The translations under genes and the position numbers were made by a program. This document shows, piece after piece, positions 25,001-35,700 of a DNA stretch of 64,000 bases. Every line of letters starts with the position of its first letter. Position 1 is the stretch's first letter. The stretch comes from Flavobacterium tyrosinilyticum (GTDB taxonomy: Bacteria; Bacteroidota; Bacteroidia; Flavobacteriales; Flavobacteriaceae), in NCBI RefSeq assembly GCF_023656565.1, contig NZ_JAMOKG010000001.1, forward strand, positions 1,195,383 through 1,259,382, read 5' to 3'. The notes under the pieces are model-generated. The model saw only the letters and a list, made by a program, of their open reading frames with translations, was not told where the DNA came from and did no database searches.

Positions 25001-26630
25001 AGCGAAAGCCGATGCAGAAGCATTACAAGCTAAACAAGTTGCTGAAGAAAAAGCTAGAGTAGAAGAAGAAGCGCTTCAAGCGAAATTGGCAGCAGATGCA
25101 AAAGCAAAAGCCGATATGGAAGCTCTTCAGGCAAAACTATTAGCTGATGCAAAAGTAAAAGCAGACGCAGAAGCAACGGCAAAAGCGAAAGCAGAAGCAG
25201 AAGCTAAAAAATTACAAGAAGAGGAAGAGGCACGTCAAGAGAAATTGGCTGCGGATGCAAAAGCAAAAGCCGATGCTGAGGCATTAAAAGCGCAACAAGT
25301 TGCAGAAGAAAAAGCTAGAGTTGAAGAACAAGCTCGCCAAGCGAAATTAGCTGCAGATGCGAAAGCAAAAGCAGATGCTGAAGCTCTTCAAGCAAAACTA
25401 GCTGCAGATGCAAAAGCAAAAGCAGATGCTGAGGCTCTTCAAGCGAAATTAGCTGCAGATGCGAAAGCAAAAGCAGATGCTGAAGCTCTTCAAGCAAAAC
25501 TAGCTGCAGATGCGAAAGCAAAAGCAGATGCTGAGGCTCTTCAAGCAAAACTAGCTGCAGATGCGAAAGCAAAAGCTGATATGGAAGCTCTTCAAGCTAA
25601 ACTTCTTGCAGATGCAAAAGCAAAAGCTGATGCAGAAGCAACAGAAAAATTGAAAGCGGAAGAAGAAACTAGACTGTTAAGAGAAGAAGAAGAGCGTCAG
25701 GCAAAATTAGCGGCGGACAAAGCTAAGGCAGATGCAGCAGCGGCGGCACTAGCAGCGAAAGCGAAAGATGATACTGGAAAAAGTATTGAAAACTTGACTC
25801 AGTCTGTAGAAAGTACAAGTAAAGTACAAACAGATTTATTAGATCAGTTTAAAGCAACTGTTGCGAATAAGCAAAAAGACTTAAACGATTTAAAAGAGGA
25901 GAATGATTTAAGTGAAAAAGGTATTTATAAAGAGCCAAAACCATTTAAGAGTGTAGCGGCAGAAAACAGTCAGATTGAAGCATTAAAAGTTCAGATTGCT
26001 GATGCAAACAACAGCATGAAAAATGAAATTGCGAAGTTGACAAATCTTTATAACGAAAGAAGTAAAAAGTTCCCTAAAGATGATCCTTTGAATAAAGCTT
26101 ATCTTGAAAAGATAAACGAATTGAAAGCGGCTCAGTTAAAAATGGAACGAGAAGGTGCAGCATTAATTGCCGATTTGGAGCGTATTAAAACAGACACAGA
26201 AGTTGAGCGTAAACGTAGAATTAAACGTGCAGCTTATGAGAATGATGAAGGAAGATATGCCCAGGACGTTGCCGCTCTTAAACGAATAAAAGAGACAACA
26301 AAAGTAAGTAGCACACCACTGAAAGCAAATGATTTTGATTTTGGTGAAGAGCAGTCAAACATGCAGATTATTAAAAATATTAAAAACTCTGATAGTGGAT
26401 ATTACTTGATTCTTGCCGTACACAACAGTGTGCAGAAACGAGATGAGTTTTTAACGAAAGCAGTAGCTGCGGGACTTACAGATGTGAATTTCTTTTATAA
26501 TGTGACAACAAGTAAATATTACATCTATTATGAAAAATACGACGGTCTACAAGAAGCGACAAAAGCTTTAGAAGCGAAAGGGAGCAAGCCATACAACGGT
26601 AGAATGGCTGTCGTAAAAATTGAGAATTAA
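22047..26630 (+). CDS. sprD: gliding motility protein SprD (PorP-like barrel, coiled coil, SPOR-like end)
   Basis: A 1,527-residue protein. After a signal peptide (MKKLLLFITLFYGLSNVLYSQ) residues ~22-310 follow the PorP/SprF outer-membrane pattern (LINPTFSFVRESNPYVSFYNKRQW, YNYERGMGNFSNLGGSHEFAIAYKF). Residues ~345-1237 are an Ala/Lys/Asp/Glu-rich repeat (AKAKADAEA words) that must be a continuous helix or coiled coil; several 17-residue units are near-identical at 25380-25610. Further helical sequence leads to a C-terminal ~80-residue SPOR-like module (YYLILAVHNSVQKRDEFL ... YYIYYEKYDGLQEATKAL). By homology, sprD of F. johnsoniae is required for normal spreading. The architecture suggests an outer-membrane component with a long periplasmic rod reaching peptidoglycan, which is inference. 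Confidence 0.88.
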   Translation: MKKLLLFITLFYGLSNVLYSQNASEDGVVSFSLPIRNSLKFNRYLINPTFSFVRESNPYVSFYNKRQWVQFENAPQTYLANYSGRFRENEAFAVGLFQQNYGLMTVFGGVANFAHNIVLEEDSNLTFGLNAGIYQSGLNTGKIISDDSTILTGDFPKSTLLTVNPGINYGTAFLDFGLAINNLVLYNFGSGMVKEDPERAIQLHAMYTGYIDSYGFFDRSKFSGLVRTEIKKDKTVISGLGMLALQQGVWAQVGYNTLYGVSAGLGVNISPSIAIEYNYERGMGNFSNLGGSHEFAIAYKFKNRNYYYGDDDEGSLIDPSKPKSVPAKPKSEATQVNRTEIAEKNRLAAEAKAKADAEAKQARLAAAEKVRADAEAAAKAKLEADNKAKADAEAVKIRLAAEAKAKADAAAAARAQTATANRAVATTQKTQAQLAADKARADAEERRIKLAADNKARVDAAAAARAQAAANKPTATAAQKTQAQLAADKAKADAEAMKLKLAADAKAKADAEAAAKAKAEAGKSVQAEQKTAAQLAGDKAQADAEAMKLKFAADAKAKADAEAAAKAKAEAAKTAPAPQKTAAQLAADKARADAEAAAKARLAAAEKVKADAEAARQARLAAAEKAKADAEAARLKLIADNKAKADAAEAKRKADAKAKAEAADMQSILAADAKAKADSDALQARLAAEAKAKAAAEAKTKVSIDAANKAKLAADQKAKAAEEAALKEKLAADAKAKADEEARQALIAAEAKAKADAEALKIKQAEDARQAQLAAEAKAKADAEALQAKLVADAKAKADAEAAAKAKLEADAKAKADAEAEKVRLAAEAKAQADAEAEKARLAADAKAKADMEALQAKLIADARVKADAEATAKAKAEAEAKKLQDEENARQAKLAADAKAKADAEAEKARLAAEAKAKADAEAEKARLAAEAKAKADAEALQAKQVAEEKARVEEEARQAKLAADAKAKADAEAEKARLAAEAKAKADAEALQAKQVAEEKARVEEEALQAKLAADAKAKADMEALQAKLLADAKVKADAEATAKAKAEAEAKKLQEEEEARQEKLAADAKAKADAEALKAQQVAEEKARVEEQARQAKLAADAKAKADAEALQAKLAADAKAKADAEALQAKLAADAKAKADAEALQAKLAADAKAKADAEALQAKLAADAKAKADMEALQAKLLADAKAKADAEATEKLKAEEETRLLREEEERQAKLAADKAKADAAAAALAAKAKDDTGKSIENLTQSVESTSKVQTDLLDQFKATVANKQKDLNDLKEENDLSEKGIYKEPKPFKSVAAENSQIEALKVQIADANNSMKNEIAKLTNLYNERSKKFPKDDPLNKAYLEKINELKAAQLKMEREGAALIADLERIKTDTEVERKRRIKRAAYENDEGRYAQDVAALKRIKETTKVSSTPLKANDFDFGEEQSNMQIIKNIKNSDSGYYLILAVHNSVQKRDEFLTKAVAAGLTDVNFFYNVTTSKYYIYYEKYDGLQEATKALEAKGSKPYNGRMAVVKIEN
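25380..25610 (+). repeat. 51-bp in-frame tandem repeats within sprD
   Basis: Near-identical 51-nt units encode LQAKLAADAKAKADAEA four to five times in a row, with mostly synonymous A/G and T/A changes between copies. The array lies in the coiled coil and should change rod length when copies are gained or lost. Confidence 0.85.
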
Positions 26631-26653
26631 TAGAAATATATATAGATAAGTTA

Positions 26654-26676
26654 GTCCTTCTGAGTTTCAGAAGGAC
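26654..26676 (+). promoter_or_regulatory. strong hairpin between sprD and sprB
   Basis: GTCCTTCTGA and TCAGAAGGAC form a perfect 10-bp stem with a 3-nt GTT loop, 24 bases after the sprD stop and 75 before the sprB start. There is no T run, so it is not a standard terminator; an mRNA processing, stabilising or partial attenuating role is possible. Confidence 0.7.
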
Positions 26677-26750
26677 ATAAATAAAATGTTAAGAATGCTA
26701 TGATTTATTTTTTAATGCCCCTTAAAAAATTAAAAAAAGGCCACAACAAA

Positions 26751-29700
26751 ATGAAGACTATGAAAAAACCTACTATTTTTAAAGTATTTATTGCAGCTGT
26801 ATTTCTCTTGCTCGGTATTTCTTCTTACGGTCAGTTAAGAAAGAATTTCGATCCAAGGTATAATACCAGTTTAAAAGGAGATATTTTAGTTATTGGAAAC
26901 AATATCTTAAATAGAGATGGAGGTGGAAGAAACAACCGTCCAAATAATGCTTTCGATTCTCAAGGTACCGGTACTACGGCGAACGATAACTTGGATATGA
27001 AGTATATCGACATAGACAATGATGCAGCAACTTTCAATTCTAGTTCGGCAACATTGGTTATTCCAGATGCCAGTAAAGATTGTTACGAAATTGCTTATGC
27101 CGCTTTATATTGGTCAGGAACTTATCAAGGCTCTGATAGAAACAATATTAATAAGGTTAAATTAAAAACGGGCACTAGCGCTTATAAGGATATAACAGGA
27201 AGTATAATTTGGGATGAAGGAGCATCAGGAGTAAACAATGCCTATCTTTCAAAGCCTTATGCTTGTTTTAAAGAAATTACGGCAGAAGTTAAGGCTGCTG
27301 GTCCAGGTCTATATACTATAGCAGATTTAGTTTGTTCTCAAGGGTCACTTAATCCTGGAGGTGGAAACTCTGCGGGATGGAGTATTTACGTAATTTATAA
27401 AGATCCAAAACTGCCAAGTAAATATATTACTAGTTTTGATGGTTTCAGTATGATTAGAAGTACTGATCCTCCTTTGGATATTCCAATTAGTGGCTTTACA
27501 ACTAATCCTGAAGGAAATGTAAATGTAAAATTAGGATTTAGTGCCTTAGAGGGGGATAATCCTTTAGAGGGTGACGGATTACAATTTAAAGGTGGAAAAT
27601 CTACTCTATGGGGAGATGTATCTTCATTAGCTAGGCCAATTACGCCAGCTGTCCCTCCTTCTAGAGGTAACGCAGGAACTCCTGCAAAGCCTAACTTTTT
27701 TAATAGTACAATTACAGACGGTGATGCAATTATGACCAATCGTAATCCGGCCAGTAAAAATACATTGGGTTATGATGCCGGAGTGGTTAAAGTTTTAAAT
27801 GACGGCAATAATATCATTCAAAATAATGAGACGAGTGCGACGCTAAGAATTAATACTTCGCAGGATTCATACTTTATGTTCTTTACTGCCATATCGGTTG
27901 AAATTATTGAACCTAAAATTGTACTTACAAAAATTGTTAAAAACTCGAACGGAGATAATATTGGAGGACAAACGGTAACATTAGGTCAGCAATTAAATTA
28001 CGAAATTGGTTTTAAAAATACAGGTAATGATGATGCGACTTCTTTTACAATTCGTGATCAATTGCCTATCAATATTATCTTTAATTATCCAACAGATTTA
28101 TTGCCATTACCTGATGGTGTAACAGTAAAAAGCTGGAATCCTGCTACAAGAAGTATTGTTTTTGATGTTCGTAGTGATATCGTTAAAGTAGGTTTAACTG
28201 AAAAAACAATAAAATTTAAAGTACAGGTAATTCCTGATTGTACAATGCTTGATGAAGCTTGTTCAAACAGTATTGATAACTCTGCGTACGCTACATATAA
28301 AGGTTCTCAAAATACCTCTTTCACAATATCGGATGACCCGAGTGTGGATACTAACACAGGATGTATTTTGGTACCAAAAGCAACCAACTTCTTAGTAGGT
28401 GTTGAGGGTTGTCAATATGATAGAAAACGTACTTTGTGTACAGAGACGTTGGATATTACTGCAGCAAATGGTTACTCAACATATACTTGGTATAGCGACA
28501 AAGAAAAAACAAAAAAAATAGGAACAGGACAGACTCTTACAGTTAAAGATCCTGGAACTTATTATGTTTACAATGAAGCACCAGCACCATGTAGATCTAT
28601 TTTTGAGAAATTTACTGTTGAAAGATTTGGTCAAACTGCTAAGAATCCAGTATTGGATGTTGCAGATCAAATTGTAATTTGTCCTAATGACGGTAAAGAA
28701 TTGCCAAAGATATTTTTGTGTGGAGCAAATGCGTCAAGGCTAATTAAGACAGGAATTAATGATAGTTCTAATATTGTTTGGGAAAGGCTTGACACAAGTA
28801 GCTGTAAAGCAGTAACGAACGAAAATTGTGCTAACGAAAGTACAGATTGTAAATGGATACAAGTAAGTACTGGTCCTGATTTTACTGCAAAAGATGCTGG
28901 ACAATACCGTTTGACAATTAATTATTCTGGCAGCTGTTTCAACCGTTTTTACTTTAATGTTTTCACTAATCCATTAGCACCAACAGAAGAACATGTTGAT
29001 CTGCTTTGTGGTAGCAATGGAAGTATTACAGTACGTGACGTTCCTGCAGGATATCAATATGCAATTAAAACAAGTCCAACTGCAACTATCCAAGATTGGG
29101 AATGGCAAGACAGCAATACTTTCCCTATTTACAATCCAGATTCGTATACCATTTATATTAGACAAAAAGGGGTAACTACAAACCCATGTATTTTCAAAAT
29201 ACCTAATATTTTAATCAGAAGATTAAACCTAACATTAGATGGTAAGAAAACAGATCCGATCTGTCCAACTGATTTAGGAAGTGCAAGTGTTGGAATCAAA
29301 AATTTTGAAGGACCATATTATATTTATCTTTATAATCAGGCAACTGGACAAATTGAAAAACAAGATGGTCCTGTTACAGCTTTAGATTATAGTTTCTCAT
29401 CTTTAAGCTACGGAACTTATGGTAAAAATTATTATATCAGAGTTACAAGTAGTCCTATAGACCAGACTCCAGCACCAAAATGTGATGTGTCTTATTATTT
29501 TGAAATAAAAGCGCCTTCAAGCCAGTTAAAAGCATTTGCAACTTTGCAAGAACCTTTTACAGCTTGTAGTGATGGTAAACTATTATTATCAGCATCAGGA
29601 GGAAAAGCACCTTATGCTTATTTTATAAACGGATCTCCAACACGTGTTGATACCAATCCGGTTATTATTACAGAAGCAAAAACATACGAGATTAGAGTCG

Positions 29701-32700
29701 TTGACGATGCTGGTTGTTCTGCAACAACTTCTATTACTATACCAGAAGTTTCAAAACCTACTTTTGATGTGAATCATACAAGTAGTGTTTGTTATGATGG
29801 AGCTTCATCTATTAGAATAGAAAATATTGTAGCAAATGGTAATACTCTTGCTTATAGTATTACAAATGGCCAAAGTTTTTCAGCAAATCCTGTGTTCTTA
29901 AATGTAGGGCCAGGTACTTATAAAGTTGTTGTTAGATATAGTGTTACTTACACAGTAAACAATGTACAACAAAGAAAAGACTGTTTTACTGATCCAATCG
30001 ACGTAACAATTACAGGACCAACTTCTGCACTTACTGCATCTGCAGGTGTAGCTGCTTTGGCAGGATGTAGTTTACCTGATGGGAATGGTGTAAATCAAGG
30101 AGGTAAAGTACGTATTAATAACGTAGAAGGAGGAACTCCGCCTTATCAATATGATTTTGGAGATGGAAAAGGATGGATTCCAAATAAAAATGAAGCAGAT
30201 GTTTTACCAGGAACTTATGTATTAAGAGTTAAGGATAATGCGGGATGTATTTTTACCATTCCTTACGATGTTGTTTTAGGTCCAAAACCAGGAGACCCAA
30301 CAATTGATGATCCAATTACAACTTATACTTGCGACGGAAAAGCTTCAACAACTGTAACTGTTAGAAATCCTCAAAACGCAAATTATACTTACGAGTATTA
30401 TATAGACAATGTACCAAACACGCCTATAACTAATAATGTCTTTACTAATGTTAAGGCAGGAACGCACACTATAAAAGTGAAGTATAAAGTAACTTCTGTT
30501 CCTACTTACAGTAACTTATTAAGAGAAGATTTTGGTCGTGGTCCAGATGCTAAAATACCAGGTATTCACCCAGCTTATTGTTGGGAACCACAAGATGATG
30601 TAGAAGATTGTGGTGTAGGTGGTTATATGCCTATTTTATTAAATGATGGTGAGTATGTCGTGACGAAAGGACTTCTTCCTGCTCACGTAGGTGGTTTCAA
30701 TTGGAATTTACCAAAAGACAATACCGCTGTAATCAATAATACTCCTGGAATTACCGATGGTAGATTCTTAGCAGTAAACGTTGGTGGAGTTGTGCCAATT
30801 GGTGGTGTTTTATATAGTAAAACAATTAATGATGTTATACCAAATCAGGATATTCAGGTATCATTGTATATGCTTAACTTATTAAGTAAGAATAACAATT
30901 TGCCATCTCCTAGATTAACTATTCAGCTTCAAAAGAATGGTCAAGTTATAACAGGTGCATCTAAGGATACGCAAGAAATTCCAAGAGATGAAAAATGGCA
31001 TAACACTACCGATTTAGGTAATGGTCAGGTTTTAACTTTAAATCCAGGAAATAATACCTCTTTAGAATTTGTAATTTTATCTTATAGCCAAGTAATTGAT
31101 GGTAACGACTTAGCGGTTGATGATATCTGGGTACGCCAGATTCCTGAAACTTGCGGTGCAGAGAAAGATTTTACAGTTATTGTAGAGGATAGCAAAGGCT
31201 TTAAAGCCGATACGCCAATTGTTGATAACTTGACTTGTATTGATAAAGCTGACGGAATAATTACAATTCCGGTTAGTAACTTTAATCCTGCAACAGGATA
31301 TTATTATACAGTAAACGGTGGAGGTTTACAAAATTCAAGTGCTTCACCTCTAGTTTTAGATAAATTAGCTGCAGGAAATTATACAGTAGTTGTTCAGTAT
31401 GATACTGCTGGAAATTGTTCTACAAGTTATTCAAGAAGTGTAACTGCTCCAGAAGCTGTTACTGCATTGGCTACTGTAACGACTCAGCCAACTTGTATAG
31501 ATGGTGCTGTAATTAAGGCTTCTGCAAAAGGCGGAAAACCAAATTATAAATATCAGTTAGAACGTCCAGATGGAACAATTGTAATAGCATTCCAGACTGA
31601 GGATACTTTCAACCTACCAGTAACTACTACAGGTGACTTTGTAGTGGTAGTAAAAGATTCTGGAGATTGTTCTTCAGCAGCTTCTGATAAGGTAACTGTT
31701 GTTGGAGCAGTACCTCCTACAGCGACTTTAGATCCTAGTTCAGATCTTTGTTATGATGCTGGAAACAAAGCAACTTTGGTTGTAAGTGTTAGCGGCGGAA
31801 AAGCACCTTACCATTACAGTTTAGATGGTGTGAATTATCAGGATTCAGAAAAATTCGAGAATTTAGGTTCAGGTAATTATACAATCTACGTTAGAGATGC
31901 AAATGGCTGTAACGCTACGCCACTTACAAATATTGCGATAGGAACACAAGTTACAGCATACGCAGAGGTAACAAAAGCATTGGATTGTACAAATTCGCCA
32001 AACGCGCAGATTACAATTACAGCTCAAAACGGAACACCAGGCTATACTTATGAAGTATCGGTTAATGGAGCTCCTTTTGCAGCGATCGGATCTAATGTTT
32101 ACCCAGCGTCTGCAACTGGATCATATGTATTTAGAGTTACAGATTCTAAAGGATGTCCTGCTTTAACAACTGCAGTAACTGTAGATGCTAAACTTACACC
32201 GACAGGATCTACTACTCCAATAAACCCTAAATGTTATAACGGTAATAACGGAAGTTTTACAGTTATACCAGCTGGCGGAAATGGTGGACCATACGAATTT
32301 AGTTTTGACGGAGGTAATTTTACCACTTCTGCAACACATTCTAACTTAAATGCATTTGTTGGTGCAACAAATACAAAAACGTATAAATATCAAGTAAAAG
32401 ATGGTAAAGGATGTCTTTCACCTATTTACGATGTTATATTAACTAACCCAACAGAGGTTAAAGTTTCTGGTAGCTTCCCTGCTAATACTACATGTAGCTC
32501 TACAGCAGTAATTACAATTATTGGTGCAGGAGGTGCAGGTAACTATACGTACAACTTTGATGGAGGTACAAATTATAATGGTGTAACGACTAAAACAGTT
32601 ACTTTAACAAATGCTGAGCAAACGATTAAATTCTATGTAAAAGATGGAAATGGATGTACAGCAGAAGGTGAAGTTAAAGTTCCGGCATTTAACCCGCCAA

Positions 32701-35700
32701 CAGGAATTACAATTTCTAATCCTGCTGCAATTACGTGTAATGCAGGAAGCACAACAACAAGTCTTACATTAACAGCAAATGGAGGCATTGCTCCGTATAC
32801 ATACGAAGTTACTGCTGGACCAGTTACGCCAGCAGCGCAAACTGGAAACACAGCTACATTTACTGGTCTAACAGCAGGCTACTATGAATTTAAAGTAACA
32901 GATGCAAGAGGTTGTACAGCTACAGGATCAAAAACTATTGCTGATGGAGTTAAAATCAAAGCTGAGGGTTCTAAAACAGATGAGCTATGTGTGGGTTCTA
33001 AAAACGGTAGTGCTACATTTACTGTTTCTGATGTAAGCAGTACGGGTAATTTTACTTATACTTTTACGCCTAATACAGGTACGCCAAATGTTAATGGTAA
33101 TAAAGTTACCTATACAAATTTAGCACCTGGAACGTATACTTTCGTGGCTACAGATAGAGCAACAGGTTGTATTTCTGATAGCAAACAAGTAACTGTTGGT
33201 GCAGCTACTCCAATTACTTTTGATGTTGCTGCTTCAAAAATTAGCTGTAATAATAAATTTACAACAATAACAATTTCAAATTTACAGGGAGGAACAGGCA
33301 ACTATTCTTATGCATTTGCAGCAAGTGGTTCAACTGCTCCATCAACACCTTACGGAACAACTTTAACAGTAGACACATCAGTTCTTACAACAAGTATTGA
33401 TGTATACGTTAAAGATGCAAATAATTGTGCTGTTAAGAAAACAGTTTCTGTTGGAACAGAGGATCCTCCAAGAATGGATCCTATTGCAGCACAATGTTAC
33501 CCAGGAAGTCCAATTTCTGTAAAAATTACAGGTGCATATGCATTGCCAGCAACATTTAGTAAGGATGGTACTAATTTTGGAACAGCTGATACATTTAATT
33601 TAACGCCTGGAACTTATAAATTAACGGTAAAAGATAAATTCGGTTGTACTGATTTTATTAATTATATCGTTCCTGAGCAATTAACAATTACTCCAAAAGT
33701 AGAAGAAGATATTACTTGTACAGCAAATACAACTATTACTCTAACTTCTGCAGGAGGAACAGGAACACGTACTTATGCAGTTTCATTCAATGGAGGAGCT
33801 TACTCAACAGTAACAAGTCCTTACACAGCAACTGCAGCAGGAACTTATAAATTTAGAGTTAACGATACTGCAAATCCAGTTTGTTATGCTTACACAACTG
33901 ATATTCCAGTTACTTTAAAACCAACAACTTTAACAATAAGCACATCTAAAGTTGATGTACTATGTAATGGAGCATCTACAGGAAGTATATTGGTTACACC
34001 AACTTCAGGAAAAGCTCCTTATACTTATAGTATTACAAAAACTACAGCACCATTTACAAATTATACTGTAAATAATCCTTCTGGATTAAGCGCAGGTACA
34101 TATACTATTGTGGTTACAGATGCTATAGGATGTACTTCACCAGCGACAGCTTCAGTTACGATTAATGAAAATACAAAGGTAACTGCATCTGCAGTTGTAG
34201 ATCCGTTTACATGTAATACTTCAAATGTTAAGGAGTCTAAAGATGTAACCGTTACAGCAGGTGGAGGAGTTGGTCCTTATACTTATAGTTTTAATGGTGG
34301 TTCATTTGAAACTAGTAATAAATTTGAGGTTAAAGATAATCAAGCTCCACAAACAGTAAAATTTACTGTAAAAGATAGTAAAGGTTGTTTAAGCGATGAG
34401 GGAACTATTTCTATTACACCTCTTAGTTTACCTGAGATCGACAAAGTAGATGTAACGCCTATTTATTGTGATCCAGTAGCAAGCAGAACTAGTACAGCGA
34501 CTATTACATTATCAAAAGGATCTGGAACATATACAATTGTTTCAGGACCAACAACTAATACCACAGGAGCAACAAATGGAGTCTTCACAGGCCTTACTGC
34601 TGGTGATTATGTTTTCAGAGTAACAAACGCGAATGGTTGTTATGATGATTTTTCTAAAAATATTCCTGCTTTAGTTTCTATTAAAGCTACAGCAACAAAG
34701 CAGAATGATGTTTATTGCTTCAATGGAAATACAGGAAGCATTAAATACGATTTAAGTAATTTTACTTCTTACAGTTATACAGTAAACGGTATAGCAACAG
34801 GAGCAAATAAAACTGATGCATCATTCGTATTGTCTAACTTAGCAGAAGGTAATTATGTTGTAGTGTTTACAGATGACACTACTTTATGTACAATTAGTAC
34901 AACAGTTAGAATTAACCAGCCAACTGCAAAAGTATCTGCTGTTGTAGCTCAGGTAAATGCCAATTGTAAAACTGCGACTTCAAAAGTTACGGTTACTGCT
35001 AGTGGTGGTACACCTGACTATAAATATGCTTACATGCAAAATAATGTTGTACCAGCTGATGGAGACTATATTTTATTAGCTTCAGCAGATTTAGATCCAA
35101 CAGTTAATACGCAATGGGATGTTTGGGTAAAAGATGCTAATGGATGTACAGAAAAAGTAGATGTTACTATTACTACAGATCCTGTACCTTCAGTAAGTGC
35201 TGTTGTAGCGAATCAGTGTACTGCTTCAGGAAGTAATTTCCAAATTGTTGCTACAGCATTAAGCGGAGTTGCTCCTTACACGTATACAATTAATACAGGT
35301 GTTACACCTAGTCCTGCAAATACATTTACAGTTCCTGCAGGTACATATACAATTACAGTAAAAGATGCCAATGGTTGTCCTGCAACTACGGTGGTTACTG
35401 TAAATGATCCATTAACTGCTGAAGCAGTACTAGATAAAGATATTACTTGTGCTTTACCAGCCGAAGCAAAAATTGATATTGAGATATTTGGAGGAAAAGC
35501 ACCTTTTGGATACCGAGTTAAAATTGGAGCAGGCGCTTACAGTGGTACTCCAAATCCAATTACAGGAAATACTTTCTCTTATTATCCAACTTCATTAATT
35601 GGAAATACATACGAGTTTGAAATTACAGATTCGAATGGTGTGCCTTGTACAACTATTACTAAAGTTATTACAACAAATACACCAGCTACAGTTACTGCTT

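Noticed and set aside
23500..25600. Long antisense frames within sprD (Leu/Gln- or Ala/Ser-rich)
   Set aside because: They are mirror images of the Ala/Lys-rich coding repeat, with low-complexity composition and no leaders.
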